This document shows positions 23,791 to 32,547 of a stretch of DNA of 64,000 nt, piece after piece; the first letter of the stretch is position 1; the number at the start of each line of letters is the position of its first letter. The stretch lies in the NCBI RefSeq assembly GCF_010820555.1, contig NZ_JAAIKD010000002.1:1-64000 (forward strand). The letters are read 5' to 3'. The notes beneath the pieces were generated by a model. That model did no database searches, was not told the origin of the DNA, and saw only the letters and a list, made by a program, of their open reading frames with translations. A program made the position numbers and the translations under genes. This DNA is from Psychroflexus aurantiacus. Its GTDB lineage: Bacteria; Bacteroidota; Bacteroidia; Flavobacteriales; Flavobacteriaceae.

Positions 23791-25260
23791 TTAGGCTTGT
23801 GGAACTAAATCGGAAACGATTTTGGCAGAGAGTAAGCATAAAGGGATACCACCGCCGGGATGAACACTTCCACCGCAAAAGTATAGGTTTTTTATCTTGG
23901 AACTAAAGTTTGGATGCCTTAAAAAAGCGGCAAATTTGTTATTGCTTGAAGTTCCATACAGCGAACCCTGAAAAGATGAGGTTGCCGCTTCGATGCTTTC
24001 AGGGGTTTCTACATGTTCAACTTCAATATGATTTTCAATTTGGGTGCCGAGACAGGTGTTGATCTTAGCAATCACTTTTTCCCGGATATATGTGGTTTGT
24101 GCAGCCCAGTCCTGACCACAGTTGGTAGGTGCATTCACCATAACAAACCAGTTTTCAGAACCCTCGGGTGCATCCGCTTCTACGTCCTTGACAGTGATAT
24201 TGATGTACACTGTAGGGTCGTCTGTGAAGTATTTCTTGTTGAATAGATGGTCGAATTCCTTTGAGTAATCTTCTGTAAAGAGGATGTTGTGTAAGTCGAG
24301 GTCTTTGAAGCGTTTATTAATTCCCCAGTAAAATATCAATGCTGAGCTCGAGCGTTCCTGATCCAAGGTCTTTTTGGGGGGTGTAGCTTTTTTTAATAGA
24401 GAAGAATAGGCGGAGTATACATCCATATTGCAAACCACCAGATCAAACTCCTTTTTTTCCTGGTTTATCTGCAGGCCTTTTATTCTTCCATTTTCGTAAA
24501 GAATTTCATCCACTTTTTGACCGAGGTGAAAATCAATTCCAACTTCCCTGGCCAGCTTAGTAAGACTTTGAGAGATATCGTGCATGCCGTGTTTTGGAAT
24601 AAAAGCGCCATAGTTCATTTCCAAATGTGGTATCATAGACATGATCCCAGGGGTCTTATAGGGAGAAGAACCATTGTAAGTGGCAAACCTGTTGAAAAGC
24701 TGAACGAGTTTTGGATGGTCAAAATACTTTTCATTGACCTCATTGAGGCTGTCGTCCAGGTGTAACTTATTCAAATTTAGAATCGCTTTTACCGTATCCT
24801 GTGAAAGATAGGTGCTGAACTTGTGAAGTGATTTTTCTAAGAATAAGCTCGAGGTGAGCTCATATTTGCGTTGGGTACTTTGAAGATAATCGCTGAGGTG
24901 TTTCGCGGGTTCATCAAATGCTTCAGCAGCCTCTTCTATGAATTTTTGCTTATCGGCTTTTACCTGAAACCGCTGACCATCTTCCCAGAAATAATTGCAA
25001 ATGCTTTCTTTTCTTTTATACTGAAAGTAGGATTCAGGGCTTTTATCAAAAAGCCCGAACAATTCATCCACCAGATGAGGCATAGTGAATAGTGAAGGAC
25101 CGTAATCAAACCTGTAATCGCCTCTCCGAAAACTGTGGAGTTTTCCACCGGTGTAGTTGTTTTGTTCAAAAACTTCGACCTCGTATCCTTTGGCTTTAAG
25201 CCTTAATGCTGAGGCAATTCCGGCGATACCGGAACCAACAACTGCAGCTTTTGGTTTCAT
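23791..25260 (-). CDS. crtD: CrtD-like 1'-hydroxycarotenoid 3',4'-desaturase (489 aa)
   Basis: The protein is a CrtI-superfamily flavin enzyme: KAAVVGSGIAGIASALRL at the N-terminus, then FDYGPSLFTMPHLVDELF, and a C-terminal YFCGGSVHPGGGIPLCLLS. The FDYGPSLFTMP form and its place beside cruF and crtZ point to the CrtD branch, which desaturates the 1'-hydroxylated acyclic end; such an enzyme is known from a myxol-producing marine flavobacterium. A longer frame starts at 25311 inside crtZ, but the start MKPKAAVV at 25260, 2 nt after the crtZ stop, places the nucleotide-binding motif correctly. It could alternatively be a second phytoene or zeta-carotene desaturase. Confidence 0.75.
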   Translation of the reverse strand: MKPKAAVVGSGIAGIASALRLKAKGYEVEVFEQNNYTGGKLHSFRRGDYRFDYGPSLFTMPHLVDELFGLFDKSPESYFQYKRKESICNYFWEDGQRFQVKADKQKFIEEAAEAFDEPAKHLSDYLQSTQRKYELTSSLFLEKSLHKFSTYLSQDTVKAILNLNKLHLDDSLNEVNEKYFDHPKLVQLFNRFATYNGSSPYKTPGIMSMIPHLEMNYGAFIPKHGMHDISQSLTKLAREVGIDFHLGQKVDEILYENGRIKGLQINQEKKEFDLVVCNMDVYSAYSSLLKKATPPKKTLDQERSSSALIFYWGINKRFKDLDLHNILFTEDYSKEFDHLFNKKYFTDDPTVYINITVKDVEADAPEGSENWFVMVNAPTNCGQDWAAQTTYIREKVIAKINTCLGTQIENHIEVEHVETPESIEAATSSFQGSLYGTSSNNKFAAFLRHPNFSSKIKNLYFCGGSVHPGGGIPLCLLSAKIVSDLVPQA

Positions 25261-25262
25261 CT

Positions 25263-25706
25263 CTATTTGTTTTTTAGAAATTTGGCGGGAGGTATAAGCA
25301 TACCAAAGCACTCACCGTCTTCTTTGCCTAAATGTTTGTGATGAATCTTATGAGCACGTCTTATGCCTTTGGCATACCAGTGGTCGGCTTTGCGAAATAA
25401 TTTGAAGCGCTGATGTATAAAAATATCGTGAACAAGAAAGTAAGCCAAACCATAGCCTGCAATACCGGCTCCGATAGCCACAGCAAACTGAAACTCGGCG
25501 ACCATAAAAAAATACATGCTAACCACAGCGTAAAACACAAAAAATAAATCGTTGCGTTCCCACCAGCTTTTGTGATTTTTATGATGGTGATCTTTATGGA
25601 GAACCCATAAAAAACCGTGCATAACGTATTTGTGCGTGAACCATGCCATAAATTCCATTCCCAAAAATGTTGCTATAAATACAATAATCCAAATCAATAT
25701 ATCCAT
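25263..25706 (-). CDS. crtZ: Beta-carotene 3-hydroxylase (147 aa)
   Basis: The membrane-bound di-iron hydroxylase pattern is clear: FTHKYVMHG, LHKDHHHKNH, HDIFIHQRF and RRAHKIHHKHLG supply the histidine clusters, between four hydrophobic segments. CrtZ adds the 3-hydroxy group to beta-ionone rings. In this cluster it would hydroxylate the single ring. It starts 4 nt after the crtB stop and is followed 2 nt later by the crtD-like gene. Confidence 0.93.
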   Translation of the reverse strand: MDILIWIIVFIATFLGMEFMAWFTHKYVMHGFLWVLHKDHHHKNHKSWWERNDLFFVFYAVVSMYFFMVAEFQFAVAIGAGIAGYGLAYFLVHDIFIHQRFKLFRKADHWYAKGIRRAHKIHHKHLGKEDGECFGMLIPPAKFLKNK

Positions 25707-25710
25707 ATGC

Positions 25711-26550
25711 TTAAACTAAATTAAATCTACAAGAAATGTAAGATTTCGCCAGCAAACTAGCTTTTTGATAATTCGGGACTCGTATTCTTTTGCTTTTAAT
25801 TTCGAGCGAAGGCGTATTTTTCAATTTTTGAAGCAGTTTGGAATAATAAATATAAGCGGTATATACCCCCAATTTTGCTTCCACCGGCAATTTTCCGATG
25901 CCTCTTAAGCCCGCTTTAAAATCGGCATCGATTTCAGCAATGATACTCGATTTTGTTTCTTCATCCAGGCAGTTCAAGTCTGCATTTGGAAAATAAGACC
26001 GCTCCAGTTCTTCGCAGTCTGCTTTTAAATCTCTTAAAAAATTGACCTTCTGAAAGGCAGAACCCAAACGCATAGCGTCATCTTTCAAACTTTCGTAAGC
26101 TTCCTCGTCGCCATTTACAAAAACTTTAAGGCACATCAATCCAACAACATCAGCACTTCCATAAATATAAGCTTCATATTCTTCCTGAGTCAGATAAATG
26201 GATTTATGCAGGTCTTTTTCCATACTATCCATAAATGACTCATACAAATGAGCATCTATATTGTATTTGTGTACAGTTTCCTGAAAGCTGTTCAAGATAG
26301 GATTCAGACTTATCCTCTGGCTAATGGCTTCATACATTTCAGTCTGAAAACTTTTAAAAAGTTTTGATTTATCGTACTCATGAAAGGTATCTACAATCTC
26401 ATCTGCAAATCTTACAAAGCCATATATATTGTAGATATCCTGTCTTATGGAAGGCGCGAGTAGTTTTGTAGCTATAGAAAAAGAAGTACTATAAGAATTG
26501 GTAACCAACTTACTGCAATCTCTGGAAACTGTATCGAATAATGATTTCAT
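25711..26550 (-). CDS. crtB: Phytoene synthase (279 aa)
   Basis: The squalene/phytoene synthase signature is complete: SYSTSFSIATKL, the first Asp-rich site FVRFADEIVD, YIYGSADVVGLMCLKVF and the second Asp-rich region FLRDLKADCEEL. It joins two geranylgeranyl diphosphates into phytoene. The frame opens at 26568, inside crtI, but the family normally starts MKSLFD, here at 26550, 4 nt after the crtI stop; I prefer that start. It is the third gene of the operon. Confidence 0.93.
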   Translation of the reverse strand: MKSLFDTVSRDCSKLVTNSYSTSFSIATKLLAPSIRQDIYNIYGFVRFADEIVDTFHEYDKSKLFKSFQTEMYEAISQRISLNPILNSFQETVHKYNIDAHLYESFMDSMEKDLHKSIYLTQEEYEAYIYGSADVVGLMCLKVFVNGDEEAYESLKDDAMRLGSAFQKVNFLRDLKADCEELERSYFPNADLNCLDEETKSSIIAEIDADFKAGLRGIGKLPVEAKLGVYTAYIYYSKLLQKLKNTPSLEIKSKRIRVPNYQKASLLAKSYISCRFNLV

Positions 26551-26554
26551 TGCG

Positions 26555-28012
26555 TTAATAATTTTCAATTAATTCAGATACCAATTTACCTGAAATCAAT
26601 GCTGGAGGAACGCCCGGCCCTGGAACTGTAAGTTGCCCTGTGAAATATAGATTTTTTACTTTTTTACTCTTCAATTTTGGTCTCAAAAAAGCAGTTTGTA
26701 ATAAGGTGTTTGCCATACCATAAGCGTTTCCTTTATATGAATTATAATCTTTCACAAAGTCATTCACACAAAACGATTTTTTAAATATAATATTTTTTTG
26801 AACTTCCTGACTAGTAAGAGATTCAAACCTTGTCATGATTTTGTTAAAATAAGTTTCTCTGAGTTCCTCAGTATCTTCTATGCCTGGAGCAATAGGAACA
26901 AGGAAAAATCCATTTTCATGTCCGGGAGGTGCTGTAGTTGGGTCTGTCTTGGATGTAAAATTTGCATAGAATAAGGGTTCATCGGGCCACTTTGGAGTGG
27001 TGTAAATGTCCTTAGCATGTTCATCGAAGTCAACATCGAAAAACAAATTGTGATGCTTGACGTTTTCAAGTTTTTTATCAAATCCTATGTAAAATAGCAA
27101 AGATGACGGGGCAAACACTTTTTTCTTCCAGTAGTCTTCAGAATATTGACGGTGTTCAGAATCAAGCAGGGTTTCCGTATGGTGGTAATCTGCCCCCGAC
27201 AATATCGTATCAAATTCCAGGACTTCACCATTTATTTCTAAAGCCTTTGCAGTCTTATCCTCAACTACAATCTTATCGATGTTGGCACTGGTATTCAACT
27301 TGACACCTAAAGATTCGGCTAGTTTTACCATGGCCGCTATAACTTCATGAAATCCCCCCCGAGGATGCCAGGTCCCCAGTCCAAAATCTGCATAATTCAT
27401 AAAATTATAAAACGATGGGGTTTCACTAGGCTTAGCACCCAAAAATAAAACAGGAAATTTTAAAATCTGCTTAAGCTTCTCACTTTTGAATTCCTTTTCA
27501 ACATCTCTGTCAACGGTACTGAAAAATTCGCCGAGTTTTGATATGGTTTTCGGGGTGACAAGTTCTAAAGGCGAGAGGCCTGGCTTATACACCAGATCTT
27601 TAATCGCTATGTCATAATTATGCCGCGCATTGTCTATAAACTTTTTCAGTTTTTTAGCTCCGTTTTTTTCCTCGCGGTCAAAAATTTTGTATATTTTTTC
27701 TAAGCTATCTCCAATCTCAATGGTTTCACCACCTTCAAAAACGACCTGGTAACCTGGGTCTAGTTTGTCCAATTCATAATAATCTGAAGGCTTCTTTCCG
27801 AAGTCTGCAAAAAAGCGTTCAAACACATCAGGCATCCAGTACCAGGACGGGCCCATATCAAACGTAAATCCTTCGTGTTTAAACCGTCTTGCCCTTCCTC
27901 CCAGGCTTTCATTTTTTTCAAAAACTTGAACGGTATGGCCATTTTTGGCTAAATAACAGGCTGCTGCCAGTGACGAAAAGCCAGAGCCTATTACTGCAAT
28001 CGATTTACTCAT
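26555..28012 (-). CDS. crtI: Phytoene desaturase (485 aa)
   Basis: The N-terminus has the dinucleotide-binding motif AVIGSGFSSLAAACYLAKNGH and GGRARRFKHEGFTFDMGPSW. The C-terminus has LYFTGQLTVPGPGVPPALIS, typical of CrtI. It carries out the successive desaturations from phytoene to lycopene using FAD. It begins 1 nt after the stop of the MerR-type regulator and is followed closely by crtB, the usual crtIB order in flavobacteria. Confidence 0.92.
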   Translation of the reverse strand: MSKSIAVIGSGFSSLAAACYLAKNGHTVQVFEKNESLGGRARRFKHEGFTFDMGPSWYWMPDVFERFFADFGKKPSDYYELDKLDPGYQVVFEGGETIEIGDSLEKIYKIFDREEKNGAKKLKKFIDNARHNYDIAIKDLVYKPGLSPLELVTPKTISKLGEFFSTVDRDVEKEFKSEKLKQILKFPVLFLGAKPSETPSFYNFMNYADFGLGTWHPRGGFHEVIAAMVKLAESLGVKLNTSANIDKIVVEDKTAKALEINGEVLEFDTILSGADYHHTETLLDSEHRQYSEDYWKKKVFAPSSLLFYIGFDKKLENVKHHNLFFDVDFDEHAKDIYTTPKWPDEPLFYANFTSKTDPTTAPPGHENGFFLVPIAPGIEDTEELRETYFNKIMTRFESLTSQEVQKNIIFKKSFCVNDFVKDYNSYKGNAYGMANTLLQTAFLRPKLKSKKVKNLYFTGQLTVPGPGVPPALISGKLVSELIENY

Positions 28013-28013
28013 G

Positions 28014-28913
28014 TTATAAATTTAATGTCAATTCTGAAATATCCCTAAATGCTCTGATACCTTCAGGAAGTTTGGTGTTATTTTCTAATAATTCAATAGA
28101 TTTTCGGCCTAGTAACCAATATTCACACTTTCCATCCGGACATATATGCTCCTTGAAGTTATCGAGGTATTGTGTCAGATTATCCGGTTTTACAGTCAGG
28201 TAACTAACAAAAATCGTATTGTCATATAAAGTTGAAAGATAAGTCAAATCTTTCATTGGCAAACTTTGTCCAAGAAATATAACTTTATACCCATGAGATA
28301 GGATTTCATAATTGGCATAAAACAAACCGATGTCATGAATCTCTTCATCAGGTAGAAACAAAACAAAGACTTTGTCTGTTTTGGAAGCCTGTTCTTTTTG
28401 AAGGCTTTCAATATTGATAAATAACTTCTGCTTAATCAAATTGGATATAAATTGCTCGTGTGCAGGGGTAATCGTTCCAGCCTGCCATAGCATACCAATT
28501 TCGATCATAAGTGGAATAAAAACCTCTTCATAAATCTCAGAAAAGGTTTTGTTGATGAGAAGATTTTCATAGGTCCTCAGAAACAAAGGCTGGTCAAAAT
28601 TCATCATAGCCACTTTCATAGATTTCAGAGCTCTGTTAGAATTGCTTTTACTCGTCGTAATGCTCTGTACAAGTTCTGAAATCTCACTGTCATCCAATTT
28701 GGAAATACGAGATATTTTGTAGCCGTTCTCATTCAAAAAAGCAATATTCAAAATTTTCTGAAGTCCGGAGACCCCATAATTCCTGATATTGGTCTCGGTA
28801 CGTTCAGGTTGTAATACACTGTATCGCTTTTCCCACATACGTATAGTATGTGCCTTAATACCGCTCAACGATTCTAAATCTTTAATGCTGAAATTTTGTT
28901 TAATGTTTCCCAT
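28014..28913 (-). CDS. MerR-type regulator with B12-binding-like domain (299 aa)
   Basis: An N-terminal MerR helix-turn-helix (FSIKDLESLSGIKAHTIRMWEKRY) is followed by a cap domain and a cobalamin-type Rossmann domain (about 180-280). This is the layout of CarA/CarH/LitR, which use B12 as light sensor to control carotenoid genes. Two key sites differ: the cap motif W-x9-EH appears as WQAGTITPAHEQ, with Gln for the final His, and the usual DxHxxG is EIHDIG, retaining the His. It may therefore bind B12 differently or not at all. It is the first gene of the carotenoid operon. The frame opens with TTG at 28928; the ATG at 28913 is the likely start. Confidence 0.82.
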   Translation of the reverse strand: MGNIKQNFSIKDLESLSGIKAHTIRMWEKRYSVLQPERTETNIRNYGVSGLQKILNIAFLNENGYKISRISKLDDSEISELVQSITTSKSNSNRALKSMKVAMMNFDQPLFLRTYENLLINKTFSEIYEEVFIPLMIEIGMLWQAGTITPAHEQFISNLIKQKLFINIESLQKEQASKTDKVFVLFLPDEEIHDIGLFYANYEILSHGYKVIFLGQSLPMKDLTYLSTLYDNTIFVSYLTVKPDNLTQYLDNFKEHICPDGKCEYWLLGRKSIELLENNTKLPEGIRAFRDISELTLNL

Positions 28914-28932
28914 GATATTATTTAACAATAGT

Positions 28933-28940
28933 CAAAAATA
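28933..28940 (-). promoter_or_regulatory. Possible -7 box of the carotenoid operon
   Basis: The minus strand reads TATTTTTG, fitting TAnnTTTG, 20 nt upstream of the regulator's ATG. No clear TTG lies at the right distance for -33. Confidence 0.4.
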
Positions 28941-28958
28941 GATATAATAATCGTACTT

Positions 28959-28988
28959 TGTTTAAAAAATCAAGTTAAAACTTAAACA
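28959..28988. promoter_or_regulatory. Candidate operator upstream of the carotenoid operon
   Basis: AAGTTAAAACTT at 28972-28983 is a perfect palindrome, flanked by TGTTTAA (28959-28965) and TTAAACA (28982-28988). It lies just upstream of the -7-like box, a natural place for autoregulation by the MerR-type protein. Confidence 0.35.
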
Positions 28989-29133
28989 GATAAGCTAAAA
29001 ATAATTTGAGATGTATTTTAAAATCTAAATTTTATTGGGAAATGTATAGGTGTTGCTGGTAATACAGGCTTTTTAAATCACACCAAAAGTCTGATCAAAT
29101 AAAGAATAATAAATTTCAAATTTTTTAATTTCG

Positions 29134-29165
29134 ACTCACCACTCACCACTCACCACTCACCACTC
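29134..29165. repeat. Heptamer tandem repeat (ACTCACC)4.6
   Basis: Four perfect ACTCACC units from 29134 to 29161 and a partial fifth run up to the stop codon of map. Such simple heptamer arrays are prone to slippage. Confidence 0.9.
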
Positions 29166-29983
29166 TATAGCAAAGCCACATCCAGTCTAAACGGCTCTTC
29201 CTCATCGGAGGTGATGCCTAGGGCTTCATGGACATAATCAAATGTAGACAATAGTCTCGGTTGTCCATCTACTAAAGCCACATCATGTTCAAAATGAATA
29301 CTTGGCTTACCGTCGGCTGTAAGTATCGTCCAGCCGTCCGGCAATTGTTTGATGCGTTTGGTTCCCATATTGATCATGGGTTCTATGGCAACTGTCATGC
29401 CTTCTGTAAATTTTTTACCTCGACCTCGTTTACCATAATTAGGCATTTGCGGGTCTTCGTGCATGGTTTTACCTAAACCATGGCCTACGAGTTCTCTTAC
29501 CACCCCATAGCCATGTTGTTCGGTATGTTTCTGAATGGCGTATCCCACATCACCAACACGGTTGCCCGCTACAAACTGAGCAATTCCTTTATAAAGAGAC
29601 TCTTTGGTAATGCGAATAACTTTCCTGATCTCCTCATCGACTTCGCCTACTTCAAAAGTATAAGCGTGGTCACCGTAATATTGATTTTTTACAGCTCCGC
29701 AGTCTATGGAAACAATATCTCCTTCCTCAAGAGGTGTGTTGTTGGGAATGCCATGAACCACTTGCGCGTTTGGGCTTACACATAAGGTGTTAGGAAAATC
29801 ATACAGTCCAAGAAATCCCGGAACAGCTCCGTGGTCTCTTATAAATTCTTCAGCCAGTCTATCCAGATGCAGGGTAGTGACTCCTGGTTTTACTTCTTTG
29901 GCAAGCATGCCTAGGGTTTTGGATACGATTTGGGCACTTTCGTGCATCAGTTTTAATTCTTCTTTTGACTTGGTAATTATCAT
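29165..29983 (-). CDS. map: Type I methionine aminopeptidase (272 aa)
   Basis: The enzyme removes the N-terminal Met from new proteins. Metal ligands are visible in order: Asp in SIDCGAV, Asp in YYGDHAYTF, His in GHGLGKTMHEDP, Glu in VAIEPMINMG and Glu in HFEHDVAL. Length and N-terminus (MIITKSKEELKLMHESAQIV) are normal for type I. The HAD-like gene lies directly upstream on the same strand, with its stop next to the map start. Confidence 0.95.
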   Translation of the reverse strand: MIITKSKEELKLMHESAQIVSKTLGMLAKEVKPGVTTLHLDRLAEEFIRDHGAVPGFLGLYDFPNTLCVSPNAQVVHGIPNNTPLEEGDIVSIDCGAVKNQYYGDHAYTFEVGEVDEEIRKVIRITKESLYKGIAQFVAGNRVGDVGYAIQKHTEQHGYGVVRELVGHGLGKTMHEDPQMPNYGKRGRGKKFTEGMTVAIEPMINMGTKRIKQLPDGWTILTADGKPSIHFEHDVALVDGQPRLLSTFDYVHEALGITSDEEEPFRLDVALL

Positions 29984-30406
29984 TTATAATTTTTTAAAAA
30001 TAGATTCTAAGAATCCTTTTTTCTTTTTTTTCAAATTTTCAATCTCGCTATCTTCGCCCAGCAATTCCCTGTAAATTTGACCCCAGCCCGGAAACCCGCC
30101 GATATTTCTGTCATCTATGAAAATGTCGGCATTTATTTTTCTGCTGATATGCTCGGTATATTCTTCTTCAGGATAACTCTTGTTGACAGCATAAAACTCC
30201 AGGCCGTGTGCTTTGCAAAATTCTACAGCTTCTTCCAGCCTTTCACCGCTTCTGTAGGTCCATAGAATGAGGGTAAAGCCACTTTTTTTTAATTTTTCGA
30301 GCGTTTCAAAGGCGAAAATCATGGGTTTACCGATGGAAGGATATTTATTTTCTACTATCGTTCCATCAAAATCTATAGCTAAAATGGGTCTTTTAGAGGA
30401 AATCAT
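29984..30406 (-). CDS. HAD-like hydrolase (BT0820-type, 140 aa)
   Basis: HAD motif I is AIDFDGTIVEN (nucleophile Asp and second Asp), motif II is LILWTYRSG and the acidic motif IV is DIFIDDRNIGG. The short length and WTYRSGERLEEAV match the small Bacteroidetes HAD proteins typified by BT0820. These are predicted phosphatases with unknown substrate. The C-terminus carries an unusual Lys run (LKKKKKG). It abuts map. Confidence 0.8.
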   Translation of the reverse strand: MISSKRPILAIDFDGTIVENKYPSIGKPMIFAFETLEKLKKSGFTLILWTYRSGERLEEAVEFCKAHGLEFYAVNKSYPEEEYTEHISRKINADIFIDDRNIGGFPGWGQIYRELLGEDSEIENLKKKKKGFLESIFKKL

Positions 30407-30415
30407 AAGGTTATA

Positions 30416-30979
30416 TTAAAAGTCGTAAACGTGTTTATAATCCTCACCTGAGAAAATTTTAAGAAGATCTTTTTCCAGCGTTTCCTGTGGAAATTCTACA
30501 AAGCGATTTATCTCCTTGCCGTTTTCATCGTAAACGATAATCGTTGGCACGTTTAGAATATTGATTTTTTTTCGTTCGTCCTCAGTAGCATTGGGAATGA
30601 CTTTGTCTCTATCCACACCGACGATTCTCAGGTGATTGAGATCAAAATCCGCCTGATTTAAAATTTTAATCAAATGTGGAAACTCTCTTCTGCTGTCCGG
30701 ACACCAGGTTCCCATATATACCGAAATGTGAAAATCAGTGTTTTTCAATTCTGATTTTAGTTGATCAATAACTTCAGCATTGGGGGTGTAAGGTTCATAT
30801 TGAGAATTAAACCAGGTTTTGTTCACTGTAGACTTCAATTCTTCTAAAGTGAAATCCCCAAGTAAAAGTTTATAATCCTGAAGTTCCGTTTTATTATTCC
30901 TGGTAAATTCAGAAGAAATAAAACTGGAAAAGCCCAGGCTAAGGGTTAGAACTGTAAGTATTGCGATTATTTTTTTCAT
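30416..30979 (-). CDS. Thioredoxin-fold secreted protein with a single active-site Cys (187 aa)
   Basis: A signal peptide (MKKIIAILTVLTLSLGFSSF) precedes a thioredoxin-like domain with YMGTWCPDSRREFPHL and a cis-Pro region NVPTIIVYDENGKE. The usual CxxC is CPDS here, so the second Cys is missing; it cannot work as a normal dithiol oxidoreductase. Related flavobacterial proteins share this form. It overlaps gpmI by 4 nt, so is translated from the same mRNA. Periplasmic; role unknown. Confidence 0.75.
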   Translation of the reverse strand: MKKIIAILTVLTLSLGFSSFISSEFTRNNKTELQDYKLLLGDFTLEELKSTVNKTWFNSQYEPYTPNAEVIDQLKSELKNTDFHISVYMGTWCPDSRREFPHLIKILNQADFDLNHLRIVGVDRDKVIPNATEDERKKINILNVPTIIVYDENGKEINRFVEFPQETLEKDLLKIFSGEDYKHVYDF

Positions 30980-32496
30980 TCTAATAATGAGTTTTGAGTC
31001 ATAAGTTCTGGCTTATCGATACCCATTAAATCTAAAATAGTAGGGGCTATGTCACCCAGTATTCCGTCTTTGATAGATTTGATGTCCTTGTCAACTAAAA
31101 TGAAAGGAACCGGGTTTGTGGTATGTGCGGTATTGGGCGAGCCGTCTTCGTTGACCATGGTTTCACTGTTCCCGTGATCCGCGATGACAATAACCGAATA
31201 GTCTTGTTTCTCTGCTTCAGTAACCACTGCTTTAAGGCATTCATCTACGGTTTCACAGGCTTTTACAGCCGCATCAAAATCTCCAGTATGGCCTACCATA
31301 TCCGGGTTGGCGAAATTCAAACATATAAAATCGCCGTTTTGTTCTGAAATTTCTTTGACAAGCTTGTCTTTTAGCTCATATGCACTCATTTCGGGCTGCA
31401 AGTCGTAGGTTGCCACTTTTGGTGAATTGACCATGATGCGCTTTTCATCTCTAAACGGCTCTTCCCTGCCACCTGAAAAGAAGAATGTGACATGAGGATA
31501 TTTTTCAGTTTCTGCAGCACGTATTTGTGATTTACCGGTATATTCCAAAACTTCTCCCAGAGTCGCCTTGATGTTTTCCTTTTTGTAAACGACATGTATG
31601 TTTTTAAAGCTTTCATCATATTTGGTCATGGTAACGTAATACAACGGAATAGACCTCATATCGTTATCGCGAAAATCCTCCTGAGTCAGCGCTTGGGTAA
31701 GCTGTCTTCCCCGATCGGTTCTAAAATTGAAGAAAATCACGACGTCACCCTCCTCGATTTTGGCAATGGGTTCACCATCGGAAGTAATGGCGATAGGTTT
31801 AATAAATTCGTCGGATACACCGTCGTCATAGCTTTTCTGTAAAGTTTCCAGGGGAGCGTCGGTATAGGTCTCTGCTTCGCCTTTGACAGTAAGATCGTAA
31901 GCTTTTTCAATTCTTTCCCATCGCTTATCTCTGTCCATAGCATAGTATCTTCCAATGATACTCGCCAGTTTGGTGTCTGTTTTTTCAAAATGTGGCAGCA
32001 ATTCTTCTATAAACCCCTTACCAGAGTGCGGATCTACATCTCTCCCATCTGTAAAGGCATGAACATATTTTTTTGAAATTCCGTAATCCTGTGCAGCAGT
32101 AGTCAGGCCTTTAAGATGATTGATATGAGAATGAACGCCTCCATCGCTCACAAGTCCCAGAAAATGCACTGCTTTATCGTTGAGTTTTGCATAATTGAAA
32201 GCCTGTTCCAGGACGGGCTCATCTTTCAGTGTGTTTTTTTCTACAGCTCTGTTGATTTTGACGAGATCCTGATATACAATTCTTCCCGCTCCAAGATTCA
32301 TATGTCCAACCTCAGAATTTCCCATTTGTCCTTCAGGCAATCCCACGTTTAATCCGTCGGTTCTTAAGGTGGCATGCGGATATTTTGTATATAAACTGTC
32401 CATAAAAGGAGTCTTTGCCTGATCCACAGCAGAAATCTCTTTGGAAGGCGAAATGCCCCAGCCGTCTAAAATGGTTAATATTACTTTTTTGCCCAT
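30976..32496 (-). CDS. gpmI: 2,3-bisphosphoglycerate-independent phosphoglycerate mutase (506 aa)
   Basis: The alkaline-phosphatase-fold enzyme interconverts 3- and 2-phosphoglycerate in glycolysis using two Mn ions. Landmarks are ILTILDGWG at the N-terminus (metal Asp), GQMGNSEVGHMNLGAGR with the phosphoserine, FTDGRDVDPHSG, and C-terminal NPDMVGHTGD and VIADHGNSETM. Length is normal. It is the first gene of a run continuing with the thioredoxin-like, HAD and map genes. Confidence 0.95.
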   Translation of the reverse strand: MGKKVILTILDGWGISPSKEISAVDQAKTPFMDSLYTKYPHATLRTDGLNVGLPEGQMGNSEVGHMNLGAGRIVYQDLVKINRAVEKNTLKDEPVLEQAFNYAKLNDKAVHFLGLVSDGGVHSHINHLKGLTTAAQDYGISKKYVHAFTDGRDVDPHSGKGFIEELLPHFEKTDTKLASIIGRYYAMDRDKRWERIEKAYDLTVKGEAETYTDAPLETLQKSYDDGVSDEFIKPIAITSDGEPIAKIEEGDVVIFFNFRTDRGRQLTQALTQEDFRDNDMRSIPLYYVTMTKYDESFKNIHVVYKKENIKATLGEVLEYTGKSQIRAAETEKYPHVTFFFSGGREEPFRDEKRIMVNSPKVATYDLQPEMSAYELKDKLVKEISEQNGDFICLNFANPDMVGHTGDFDAAVKACETVDECLKAVVTEAEKQDYSVIVIADHGNSETMVNEDGSPNTAHTTNPVPFILVDKDIKSIKDGILGDIAPTILDLMGIDKPELMTQNSLLE

Positions 32497-32547
32497 AGGA
32501 AATATTTTTTGCTAAAATAAGAATTATTGAAAGATACTGAGCCGTGT

